DNA of 64,000 nt from a bacterium (lineage in GTDB: Bacteria > Bdellovibrionota > Bdellovibrionia > Bdellovibrionales > Bdellovibrionaceae): positions 1 to 64,000 of the forward strand of contig JAIELP010000011.1 of the NCBI GenBank assembly GCA_019752925.1, read 5' to 3'. Each line of letters opens with the position of its first letter. Position 1 is the first letter of the stretch. This document shows positions 1 through 7,097 of the stretch, one piece after another. Under the pieces are notes generated by a model. That model searched no databases, had not been told where the DNA came from, and saw only the letters and a list, made by a program, of their open reading frames with translations. The position numbers and the translations under genes are program-made.

Positions 1-363
1 AAAGCTATCAACATCAGTTTCAGAAGTTGCATTTACAGTTGCACCATTAATTTTAACTTTACCCCCGCTTAAACTACTTTGCGGAATGTACGAGTACTTA
101 AAATAAAATCCTAACGAATCTTTCTTTGATCTCATAACTTGAACACTTAATAAAGGCATAACTTCATATTGAAGATTTGCTGTAATTGCCGAATTGTTAG
201 ATTTATTTTTACCTGAGCTGAATACAAACTCGCGACCAGTTAAGGAGTAATCCACGCCAAAACCCAAAGTCCAACCTTCGGAAAGAGCGTCTGATTTTGC
301 TAGAGTGGTTGAAGTGAGGAGCAAGGCTGTAAGAAAAATAAATACTGTATTTTTTATTTTCAT
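1..363 (-). CDS. Partial secreted protein, probable outer-membrane beta-barrel (3' end outside window)
   Basis: The minus strand is open from an ATG at 361-363 to the window edge, 121 codons without a stop. The first 22 residues form a signal peptide (Lys-rich start, hydrophobic core, cleavage near TTLA/KSDA). The remainder alternates polar and hydrophobic residues in short segments (for example WTLGFGVDYSLTG), as in outer-membrane barrels. No family is recognised. The C-terminus lies outside the window, so the characteristic terminal aromatic residue cannot be checked. Confidence 0.65.
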   Translation of the reverse strand, partial: MKIKNTVFIFLTALLLTSTTLAKSDALSEGWTLGFGVDYSLTGREFVFSSGKNKSNNSAITANLQYEVMPLLSVQVMRSKKDSLGFYFKYSYIPQSSLSGGKVKINGATVNATSETDVDSF

Positions 364-434
364 ACAGATAGACTCATACAATATTTATATTTTTTCAATC
401 AATTTAAAGTTCTAGTCCAGATGTCGGCAAAAAA

Positions 435-2372
435 TTATTTTCGATTTTTATTGCGAAACCAATCCAAACGATCACAAGCTTCGTAATTTTGTCGATTGCA
501 TTCCGAAACTAAAATTTTATTTAAATTTTGCAGAATAGTTTTATCGCTTTCGTTTCCATAACTACGGTAAAAGACTTTGCATGATCTAATAAGTCCATTT
601 TCGCACTCGCTGAACAATAATTCAGATGCTTTTAGTTTTAGCGACTTATTTTCTTTAATTACAGAAATATCAAAACAAGAGTTTCCGTCGTTTAAATTAC
701 ATCCTTTTTGATAAAAATCTATTTGTTTACTTTCAATTTTGTCAAAAGCACTAATATAGGCTAACATCCTGCATGCTGCACCATCTTTCTCACACTGATT
801 CTTCCACTTCGGCACCATCTTATCTCTTATTAGTTGAGCCGCTGAATCATTTTTTAATAAATTATTAATACTCGCAGATCCAATATTTTGAATATTTTTC
901 TTATTTTCAATTAATTGTTCCCAACTTAGATAACTACCCGCTTTATCGACCCATATAAGCCCTGTTTTAAAAAAACCATCTTTATACTGATATTTAAATT
1001 TTTCTTTATTCGACACTATTCCTACATTTTTTTCGCATAAACTTAAATTTAAACTTTCACCATTTTCAGCAAATGCTTTATAGCAAATATCCACCTCGAC
1101 TATTTTATCAATTTCTTCGCTGATATATCCTGTTTTTTCTACTGGAGCACTCCTATCTAAAGCCGTATTAGCGTGCAAAATCCAAACAAAGCTCGTAACT
1201 GAGAGCAGAAATGAAGCAAAACAAGCCATTACAAAATTTAATGCTAAATTTTTAATTCTATTTTGAACATACTCAGGATCGATTTTATTAAATGAATTAA
1301 AATAAGTAAAAAATAGAGAAATAAAACATATAAAAAATATACCTGTCGTTAAAAAAAGAGGGCTAGCGCTAATAAAATCATAACTGTTACTGAAACTTTT
1401 TTTTATAACATAAAACAATGATAACAGAGTAATTATAAGCCAAGAGACCAAAAAAATTGGAACATACTTTTTATTAACTCTTTCTTTTATATTCTGAAAT
1501 TCTAAATACTTATTTTCAGGCTCCAAATCTTCTGCGATTTTTGCACCGTCTGTTCTTCTGAAAATTTCAACAAACATTACAAATGAAAAAATAATACCGT
1601 ACCCACACAAAGGCAGCACAGTTGATGAATAATTTTTCTTAAAAAACTCTACAATAATTGACCAATTCACTGAATACTCTTTGCCGACGAATATATAAAC
1701 CTGTGTAAATAGAGAACAAATAAAATAAAAAAGTGTAACTAAAAAATAAATCGCTGCTTCAACAAAAAAGGAATGCTTCGGCTTATATATTTTAGAAACG
1801 TATAAACGCCCAATAATAAATGCGAATAACACAATTTGAATTAAGATTGAAATTTTTAAAATAAATGCATTGGCCGAAACCAGAATCAGCACAAAGTTTA
1901 ATAACAAAATTGCTGAGACCGTATACAATACTCTTTGCCAAAGTGGACTATTTGACTTACTTAAAACTGCCTCAATTCTTGGAAAGTCTTCTAAATAGAC
2001 TGGAAAGTCTTGATACAGAACAAATTTTTCATCATTTTCAACAACCGATACTTTTTTTGAAATTTCTTCAAGTATTTCAATCAATTCTGATTCAAGTTTT
2101 TTTGTTAAATTTATGTGCAACGATATCACAATACAATTAAATATATCTTCAATATTTATCGACTGAAAACCGCGAGGCCTATGGTTTTTAAAGTGCAATA
2201 AAAGATGATTTTTAGATTCAAGATTTAGAAATTTGGTATTTAGAACTATTTTATACTTCGGACCAAATTCATGGATGCAAAACAGATTACCTTTGTGTTT
2301 ACCATAAATTGCATTTTTAGTAACCCTACAGTTTATTTTTTTTGCCACTTCTAATAAAATATTAGATGCCAT
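435..2372 (-). CDS. Polytopic membrane protein with C-terminal Sel1-like cysteine-pair repeats
   Basis: This 645-residue protein has a soluble N-terminal part (about 1-145), seven or eight predicted membrane segments (about 147-400) and a soluble C-terminal part. From about residue 545 the C-terminal part contains helical repeats, each with two cysteines about seven residues apart (C..GAAC, GCNLNDGNSC, ECENGLIRSC, ECNRQNYEAC). This spacing recalls Sel1-like repeats of Helicobacter cysteine-rich proteins, where each pair forms a disulphide, which would put this part in the periplasm. The ATG at 2370-2372 follows a good GGGAG ribosome site. No enzymatic motif is seen. The function is unknown; a membrane-anchored protein-interaction scaffold is the most that can be inferred. 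Confidence 0.8.
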   Translation of the reverse strand: MASNILLEVAKKINCRVTKNAIYGKHKGNLFCIHEFGPKYKIVLNTKFLNLESKNHLLLHFKNHRPRGFQSINIEDIFNCIVISLHINLTKKLESELIEILEEISKKVSVVENDEKFVLYQDFPVYLEDFPRIEAVLSKSNSPLWQRVLYTVSAILLLNFVLILVSANAFILKISILIQIVLFAFIIGRLYVSKIYKPKHSFFVEAAIYFLVTLFYFICSLFTQVYIFVGKEYSVNWSIIVEFFKKNYSSTVLPLCGYGIIFSFVMFVEIFRRTDGAKIAEDLEPENKYLEFQNIKERVNKKYVPIFLVSWLIITLLSLFYVIKKSFSNSYDFISASPLFLTTGIFFICFISLFFTYFNSFNKIDPEYVQNRIKNLALNFVMACFASFLLSVTSFVWILHANTALDRSAPVEKTGYISEEIDKIVEVDICYKAFAENGESLNLSLCEKNVGIVSNKEKFKYQYKDGFFKTGLIWVDKAGSYLSWEQLIENKKNIQNIGSASINNLLKNDSAAQLIRDKMVPKWKNQCEKDGAACRMLAYISAFDKIESKQIDFYQKGCNLNDGNSCFDISVIKENKSLKLKASELLFSECENGLIRSCKVFYRSYGNESDKTILQNLNKILVSECNRQNYEACDRLDWFRNKNRK

Positions 2373-2427
2373 TCTACTCCCTACAACGCTTACTCAAAAT
2401 ACTAGCAGTCTACGCGATTGGTTTGCT

Positions 2428-2841
2428 CTAATTGTAAATAACATTTCCATTTAAATCGTACACGTAAGTATATTGTCCATCATCTTGTATGCGCTGACCA
2501 GAATTATCAAAACTACTGTTTACTCCGTTATACGTTAGTCGGTTTCCTAAGGCATCGTAGCTGAATGACTCGTTTTGAGAGCTGTCTCCTGTTTTGTTTG
2601 AACTTATAAGCTGCCCGTTACTGTCTTAACCGTAGCTTAACGTACAAGCTGGGCTTCTTTTTTGTGTGATGTAGTTTCTTAAATCGTATCTGTACTCGTG
2701 ATAGCCGATTTCTACACCCGACTTTTGATGCGATATCTTCGTAAGGCTCGATCCCACATCAAAACTGTAATTTGTAACCGAACCCGGTCTTGCCGCTTGC
2801 ACCAATCGGCTGGCTTCATCGTAGCTAAACAAATTCCTCAA
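2428..2841 (-). pseudogene. Rhs/YD-repeat fragment with internal stop
   Basis: The frame starting at a TTG (2839-2841) reads YD-repeat sequence (NLFSYDEASRLVQAARPG) until a TAA at 2626-2628. After the stop the same frame continues with unmistakable YD repeats (FSYDALGNRLTYNG, YTYVYDLNGNVIYN) to a TAG at 2428-2430. The stop sits where LSYGYD would be expected, so a single substitution of a Tyr codon explains it. The fragment begins two bases into the stop of the upstream membrane-protein gene and ends directly after the last YD unit, with no toxin tip. This is the usual look of an orphan Rhs tip module that has decayed. Confidence 0.85.
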
Positions 2842-3215
2842 TCTAAAGTTTTAAATTTCCGCATTTTGTATTCAAAATACAAAATGCTAAGGAATATCAA
2901 AAATCCAGCAAGCCCAATAAAAAAATCCGTTTGAGGAGAGTATTTATAATCTGCTCGCCTAGTAAAAAAAATTGCCAAATACACAAAATTCAGCCCCATA
3001 AAACTTGAATATTGCCTATTTAAGTAAAAATTATAATCTTTCTTATGTACATCAACAAATTTGTTAAGTTTAATCGCTAAAGTCATAATCACTGCATGGA
3101 ACACTAAAACAAAGAATAACCATATGTACCCAAAATAATCGATATAAAATAATCCCGAAAGTAAAATACAGGAAACTAAAAAAAGTGCCTCAAAGTTAAT
3201 TTTTAATTTTTTCAT
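2838..3215 (-). CDS. Small membrane protein, candidate Rhs immunity protein
   Basis: This is a 125-residue protein with four predicted membrane segments (about 10-30, 32-50, 75-90, 97-115). Its ATG (3213-3215) overlaps the TAA of a preceding broken coding frame (TAATG), which implies translational coupling, and a YD-repeat fragment follows immediately. In polymorphic-toxin loci the gene directly behind a toxin tip is normally the cognate immunity gene, and membrane immunity proteins are common. No sequence family is recognised, so the immunity role rests on position alone. Confidence 0.6.
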   Translation of the reverse strand: MKKLKINFEALFLVSCILLSGLFYIDYFGYIWLFFVLVFHAVIMTLAIKLNKFVDVHKKDYNFYLNRQYSSFMGLNFVYLAIFFTRRADYKYSPQTDFFIGLAGFLIFLSILYFEYKMRKFKTLD

Positions 3216-3319
3216 TAATAAGCCACCTTTGGATCAATTATCGGTCCGTGAGGATTTGATTGACTCTTTTTATCATTTTGATGAGTATCGCCGTAACAAT
3301 AGAACGTGAACTCTTTTTG
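3215..3319 (-). pseudogene. C-terminal remnant of an Rhs toxin tip (module B)
   Basis: Reading down from about 3319, one frame is open (FTFYCYGDTH, then a tail ending DPKVAY) and stops with TAA at 3215-3217, overlapping the ATG of the next gene by one base. Its upstream part is cut at a 20-bp copy of an insertion-sequence end (3312-3331), where the frame meets a stop. The coupling to a membrane-protein gene and the adjoining YD repeats suggest the end of a toxin tip. It is too short to assign to a toxin family. Confidence 0.45.
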
Positions 3320-3331
3320 TTACACATTACA
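3312..3331 (-). repeat. Orphan copy of the insertion-sequence outer end
   Basis: These 20 bases are identical and in the same orientation to 6873-6892, the upstream end of the insertion sequence. On the minus strand both begin TGTAATGTGTAAC. No transposase accompanies this copy. It is probably the scar of a second, deleted element, and it coincides with the truncation point of the module B toxin remnant. Confidence 0.7.
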
Positions 3332-3400
3332 ATTTTCGAGAGGTGAACCGGACAGAAGTAATAGAATCTTTGCTGGTGTATGCGTGCATTGATTTTTTAG

Positions 3401-3733
3401 TTATTTGTCCGAATTCCACTTCCGTGGAGTACTTGCGCATTCTTTTAAAGATGCATAATATTTTTTTTCAAATGGCGCCTGAGATTTACAATCAACACTT
3501 TCCCTCGATGCATTAGGCATCATAAAAGCACTTCCGCACTGATAAATTACGATTTTTTCATTATTAAGACAATTCCATATGTATACCTCGCAACCTTGCT
3601 CAGACGGACCAACGAAACAACTTCGGTCTGGAGACTGGATCATCTTGTGAGTTTTCCAAGGAACATCAGACACACATCCTGAAAATAGCGATAATACTAA
3701 CAAGATTTTAAAACAAATTAACTTTTTATACAT
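3401..3733 (-). CDS. Predicted lipoprotein behind a toxin-tip fragment, candidate immunity protein
   Basis: The protein is about 110 residues. A lipoprotein signal peptide (MYKKLICFKILLVLSLF) ends in the lipobox FSGC, so the mature form would be lipid-anchored in the periplasm. The mature part has six further cysteines and no recognised domain. I chose the ATG at 3731-3733 because GGGGAG lies nine bases upstream; a longer frame from 3751 adds MGEIVF before the signal peptide. The ribosome site lies within the last codons of the preceding toxin-tip fragment. Lipoprotein immunity factors are known for effectors that act in the periplasm, but here this is inferred from context. Confidence 0.65.
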   Translation of the reverse strand: MYKKLICFKILLVLSLFSGCVSDVPWKTHKMIQSPDRSCFVGPSEQGCEVYIWNCLNNEKIVIYQCGSAFMMPNASRESVDCKSQAPFEKKYYASLKECASTPRKWNSDK

Positions 3734-3738
3734 AAACA

Positions 3739-4020
3739 CTATCTCCCCCAATATTCTAAATAATGACGTAATTCACTAAAGTGGTAGAACGGAGAAGACC
3801 ACAAATCAGCTCCACCTTCTGTGACTATTCCTACTGCTAAAGATATCGCCGGGAATGCCGAAGAACCAATACCATGGAACAGGTAGAACCTACCCACTTG
3901 ATCAAATCTTTCAGATAAATTTCCATTAGTCAAAGCACCAGAAATTATAAAATTAACAGCATGCCCAACCTTGTGGTGTATACAAAATAATTTCTCTTTT
4001 CGAGCACTAATTAAAATCAC
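3739..4020 (-). pseudogene. Toxin-tip C-terminus fused to insertion-sequence end (module A)
   Basis: The open frame of 93 codons starts with a GTG inside the insertion sequence. About the first 16 residues (to FCIHH) come from the element's end; the rest (KVGHAVNFIISGAL to HYLEYWGR*) is the tail of a gene cut by the insertion. The remaining about 77 residues contain a GHAVNF segment and a Gly/Ala-rich hydrophobic stretch. I do not recognise the family. The stop lies inside the ribosome site of a lipoprotein gene, as in toxin-immunity pairs. Without an upstream Rhs core it is almost certainly not a delivered toxin. Confidence 0.55.
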
Positions 4021-5017
4021 CTCGGTTAATTGTTATAAATCCGAACTGCTCTAATTTTTCTAGTATCACCTTACGCTCCATCATGCGCTTGCTGCGTTTA
4101 TTTTTCAAGTCGCTACAGCTTTTTTCGATCTCTGCTTTGCAACTTGCATAAAAAATAGATCGCATTTCATCATTGTATTCGTACATTAACTTATCGTCTA
4201 TTTCGTCGGACGACTTAAATAAAAAACTCGTCCTTAATCTGTTTTTATTAAGCTTAAGGGCTGCTTCACTTAAGCTACAGACATTTAACAGCGCAACCTC
4301 TTTCATTTCTCGTATTGCAACCTCTACAGAACCATTATGCTCTGGAGTTTTTGGTAGTGATCTCAAGTGTATCACTTTGTTGTTGGATAAAAACTCTTCA
4401 GTATCTTTGCTCGTGTACATACTGCCGTTATCCGTACTTAATACTAACGGAAGACCTCTGCTTTGTTTTATTTTCCCTAATTGGATCACTATGTTTTTTG
4501 ATGTCTCTTTTTTGAACTTGTCTACTGCTAAAATTTTATAAGAAGCTCGATCTTTAATAACTTGATACTTTTCATTTTTATATTTAGCGCCATCCTGTGA
4601 CCAATAAATATTTTTATACTTAACTCGTATTGAAGTTCTTTGGCTTTTGACTCGTTTAAGTACTTTTTTTCGATTTAATAATTTAAATCTTGATAAAGTC
4701 TTTTGAACTAATCTTGTCGGTATTGTATTTTGTAAACCAGCACCAACCACGCGCCAGCCAGCACTACATCCTTGGCGTTTCCATTCTCGACCGACCTGCA
4801 TTAGTGCTTTAAATTGCTGATACTTATTATATTTAGGACGACCTATTTTTGACTCAGCTTTTTCAACCTGCTTCTTCCAGTTGCTGAGCGTGCGACTACT
4901 CACGCCCAGCATTTTTGATACTTCCTTAATTTTAACTTTCTTCTTCTCCGTCAAAAGCCACTTTCCCACTCTCATCACGAGCTCTCTTCGGTATCTGATT
5001 TTTCTTTGGACGCCCAC
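4007..5017 (-). CDS. Second DDE integrase-fold protein of the insertion sequence
   Basis: This 336-residue protein starts with a helix-turn-helix (about 28-50, KIKEVSKMLGVSSRTLSNWK), then has a rve-type integrase core. The acidic triad is visible: Asp142 (WSQDGA), Asp196 (LSTDNGS) and Glu232 (HNGSVEVAI), with 35 residues between the last two, the classical D-x35-E spacing. The GTG start at 5015-5017 has GGAG nine bases upstream. It overlaps the preceding ORF by 86 bases. It is clearly unlike the first transposase of the same element in sequence and length. It may be the true recombinase partner of the small HTH protein or a second catalytic subunit. Confidence 0.8.
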   Translation of the reverse strand: MGVQRKIRYRRELVMRVGKWLLTEKKKVKIKEVSKMLGVSSRTLSNWKKQVEKAESKIGRPKYNKYQQFKALMQVGREWKRQGCSAGWRVVGAGLQNTIPTRLVQKTLSRFKLLNRKKVLKRVKSQRTSIRVKYKNIYWSQDGAKYKNEKYQVIKDRASYKILAVDKFKKETSKNIVIQLGKIKQSRGLPLVLSTDNGSMYTSKDTEEFLSNNKVIHLRSLPKTPEHNGSVEVAIREMKEVALLNVCSLSEAALKLNKNRLRTSFLFKSSDEIDDKLMYEYNDEMRSIFYASCKAEIEKSCSDLKNKRSKRMMERKVILEKLEQFGFITINRGDFN

Positions 5018-5492
5018 GCTTTCTCACTCCTTGAGTTTGTGTTTCCGTCGCTGCGCTCATCGGTATCTTCATGTCGCGGCAACCTGGCATCTCTCGTAAA
5101 ATCGATATTAATCGATTCTGCATCTCGATCTGCTTTTCTAATTCCGCTATCTTCTTCTTCAATGCTTTCGGACTCTCCGCACTCATCATCTCTCCTTTGT
5201 CTTTCAACTTCGGCTGCTTCAGTAGCCCCGCCAGCATTCCCGATATCGCTTGCTGAGATAACTGCCATATTCGTATCTGCGGCACACTGATTGCCACCGC
5301 TAATTCCTGCCTCGTTATCTTTCCTACCCAGTATTCCATCAAATGTATTCCGATCTGTAAAGCTCTCTGCTTCTCCTCTTGATTGGCCTGCATCCATAAG
5401 TTCTTCACAGGTATTGGCATCTTCTCCGGGAGCGCCGTAAACATCCCTCTGCGACTTCGCTTCATCTTCTTGCTGCTTTCGACTTGTTCCAA
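4932..5492 (-). CDS. Small HTH/coiled-coil protein of the insertion sequence
   Basis: The 186-residue protein has a helical central part with a helix-turn-helix-like stretch (ITRQELAVAISVPQIRIWQL) and a coiled coil (KALKKKIAELEKQIEMQNRL), then a basic Arg/Lys-rich tail. The architecture recalls the OrfA/TnpB accessory proteins that bind ends in multi-gene insertion sequences. A TTG start at 5490-5492 has GGAAG six bases upstream; an ATG nine codons on is the alternative. About 520 bases are shared in a different frame with the tail of the long transposase gene. The aligned tail there is low in hydrophobic residues, so this frame is probably the selected one. Confidence 0.65.
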   Translation of the reverse strand: MEQVESSKKMKRSRRGMFTALPEKMPIPVKNLWMQANQEEKQRALQIGIHLMEYWVGKITRQELAVAISVPQIRIWQLSQQAISGMLAGLLKQPKLKDKGEMMSAESPKALKKKIAELEKQIEMQNRLISILREMPGCRDMKIPMSAATETQTQGVRKRGRPKKNQIPKRARDESGKVAFDGEEES

Positions 5493-6813
5493 AATTAACT
5501 TCCTTTCCTAAATGACCAAACTTTTCATAATCTAACGATTTCGTCTCGCCATCAGGCGTATTAATTACCAACTGTCCATTTTCTCCATGCAAAGAAATCG
5601 ATTGATCTCCTATTTGTCCTATTAAAAAAACCGGAGTGCGCGGCAACTCTCCCAAAGCCATACGTAATGCGTTTTCACTTATTTGAGCTTCCATTTTTTC
5701 TCTGATTTCTTTTTCAACTCCAAAAAAACGATCAGCCGGCGTCATTCCATCCAAACCTTGATGCGGTCTAAAATGATTATAGTGATTAATAAAGTGCTTA
5801 AGTCTTTCTCTGGCTTCGCCTAATTCTTGTGGCTTTGCTCGCTCCCATAATTCATTCTTTACGGTTTCCCAAAATCTCTCGCACTTACCTAATGTTTGCG
5901 GGTGATGACTTCGCGAGACTACATGCCTTATTCCCTCACGGTCTAATATCTTTTTAAACTCGCTCTTTCCGCGCCACGCAAAGTATTGCCGGCCTTGGTC
6001 GGTTAAAACTTCTTCAGGCTTCCCAAACTTTTGAATTCCATTTAATAAACAATCCATCACCAACTCATTGGTCTGACGTAATTGTAAATTCCAAGCAACA
6101 ACGTAACGGCTATGATCATCCATAAAAATCGTAAGATATACCCGCTGCGAGTGCCTGGTTAACACGTAACTTGTTATATCGCTCTGCCATAGCTGCATTG
6201 GCTTTGCTCGTTCAAAGTGTTTAATTTTATCTTTCGATCTACGTCTTTTGCGCACAAGAGGCACCAGCTCGATATTTTCTTCTTTTAAAGTTTTTCCAAC
6301 GGTTTTGTGTGATACTTTTACGCCTTTAAATCGCATTAAAAAATCGCGCACCTTGCGCATTCCAAAACTTGGGTTTTCAATCTTAACTTGTGTAATTTCA
6401 GAACGAAGTGCTTCTGGTATTGGCTTACGCCCTTTATTGCGGTTTATGAAGTGACTTTGTAACGCTTGTGGACCTTGCTCTTGATAAACTCTTAACCAAG
6501 TACTAATCGAACCTTGGCTGATTCCATTCGCCTTGGCAAAATGAACCATCTTCATGTTACTTTTTAAGTAAGCTTCGACTATATTTTTACGCTCTTCAAA
6601 CGTGTAAGACTTAATTAATGATGTGCGCCTTTGCTTTTCATTCTTAGCTATTCTTAATTCATCGCTCTGCTGACACCACCATCTAAAAGTGTTGTACGCT
6701 ATATCGTGTTTTTTACAAATATCAATCATGCTGATATCTGTCTCTTTGAACTCTTTTAAGGCCATATCCTTTAATTCTTTCGAATAAGCCTTGTTGCTTT
6801 TGGGATCTGTCAT
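4975..6813 (-). CDS. DDE transposase, IS481/IS3-like integrase core
   Basis: The order is: N-terminal HTH (about 10-50, DICKKHDIAYNTFRWW), second HTH (about 72-110, GISQGSISTWLR), then the rve catalytic core. The acidic residues are Asp212 (WQSDIT), Asp272 (LTDQGRQY) and Glu312 (LGKCERFWE), with the HPQTLGK motif of this transposase group. A core-end motif FRPHQGLDGMTPADRFF follows at about 348-364. Residues after about 440 are Glu/Asp/Arg-rich without hydrophobic core and are overprinted by the next ORF, so the functional protein may end in effect near there. The ATG at 6811-6813 has a perfect AAGGAGGT site that is locked in a hairpin. Confidence 0.85.
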   Translation of the reverse strand: MTDPKSNKAYSKELKDMALKEFKETDISMIDICKKHDIAYNTFRWWCQQSDELRIAKNEKQRRTSLIKSYTFEERKNIVEAYLKSNMKMVHFAKANGISQGSISTWLRVYQEQGPQALQSHFINRNKGRKPIPEALRSEITQVKIENPSFGMRKVRDFLMRFKGVKVSHKTVGKTLKEENIELVPLVRKRRRSKDKIKHFERAKPMQLWQSDITSYVLTRHSQRVYLTIFMDDHSRYVVAWNLQLRQTNELVMDCLLNGIQKFGKPEEVLTDQGRQYFAWRGKSEFKKILDREGIRHVVSRSHHPQTLGKCERFWETVKNELWERAKPQELGEARERLKHFINHYNHFRPHQGLDGMTPADRFFGVEKEIREKMEAQISENALRMALGELPRTPVFLIGQIGDQSISLHGENGQLVINTPDGETKSLDYEKFGHLGKEVNFGTSRKQQEDEAKSQRDVYGAPGEDANTCEELMDAGQSRGEAESFTDRNTFDGILGRKDNEAGISGGNQCAADTNMAVISASDIGNAGGATEAAEVERQRRDDECGESESIEEEDSGIRKADRDAESINIDFTRDARLPRHEDTDERSDGNTNSRSEKAWASKEKSDTEESS

Positions 6814-6816
6814 CGA

Positions 6817-6837
6817 ACCTCCTTGGGTTAAGGAGGT
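6817..6837 (-). promoter_or_regulatory. Hairpin sequestering the transposase ribosome site
   Basis: An 8-bp perfect inverted repeat (acctcctt, loop gggtt, aaggaggt) lies three bases upstream of the transposase ATG. In the minus-strand transcript the right arm is the complete anti-16S sequence AAGGAGGT and the left arm is its exact complement. A transcript reading in from outside would fold the arm pair and mask the start. Comparable structures in IS10 and IS200 protect against translation of read-through transcripts. Confidence 0.7.
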
Positions 6838-6892
6838 GATTTTTAATTTATGCTAAATATGCAAATCGGAAATCTTTTTGTTACACATTACA

Positions 6893-7097
6893 TACTTACT
6901 TTCCGCCTACGTTCTGCGTGGACACTAGCTTTTTCGGTAAGAAGTAAATGGACTTTAGTTCAATAGTGAGAATTCCTGTTTATAAACATAAATACATTCT
7001 CAAAACTAGAAATTGTTAAATTACTGTCAAAACTAATGAAAAAACATCCCAAAAACTAGACTTGCTAAATATGTAAATTATATGTAAATATAGAGTC
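6893..7097. other. Non-coding spacer upstream of dinB
   Basis: About 200 bases between the insertion-sequence end and the polymerase gene. I see a direct repeat of atgtaaat (about 7071-7088) just before the start codon but no clear promoter hexamers, and no TTAC-N3-GTAA site such as reported for Bdellovibrio LexA. No open frame of note. Confidence 0.4.

Larger units (their letters stand above)
3972..6892 (-). mobile_element. Three-ORF insertion sequence with two DDE recombinases
   Basis: The element is about 2.9 kb and transcribed on the minus strand. The upstream end reads TGTAATGTGTAACAAAAAGA inward from 6892. An imperfect inverted copy reads TGTGGTGTATACAAAATAAT inward from 3972, matching about 19 of 25 positions with one gap. 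No clear target duplication is visible beside these ends, so the boundaries are approximate. Inside are three overlapping genes: a long IS481/IS3-like DDE transposase, a small HTH and coiled-coil protein, and a second, different DDE protein. The element sits in decayed Rhs toxin modules. Confidence 0.65.

Noticed and set aside
3739..4020. Intact small toxin gene
   Set aside because: Its first residues come from the insertion-sequence end and no delivery domain is attached.
4173..4541. Plus-strand open frame of 122 codons
   Set aside because: It is antisense to the second DDE gene, has no ribosome site and no recognisable domain.
6817..6837. Rho-independent terminator upstream of the transposase
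   Set aside because: There is no U tract and the right arm is the ribosome site itself, so translational masking explains it better.
6893..7097. LexA operator for dinB
   Set aside because: No TTAC-N3-GTAA or other symmetric damage-response site was found; only a short direct repeat.
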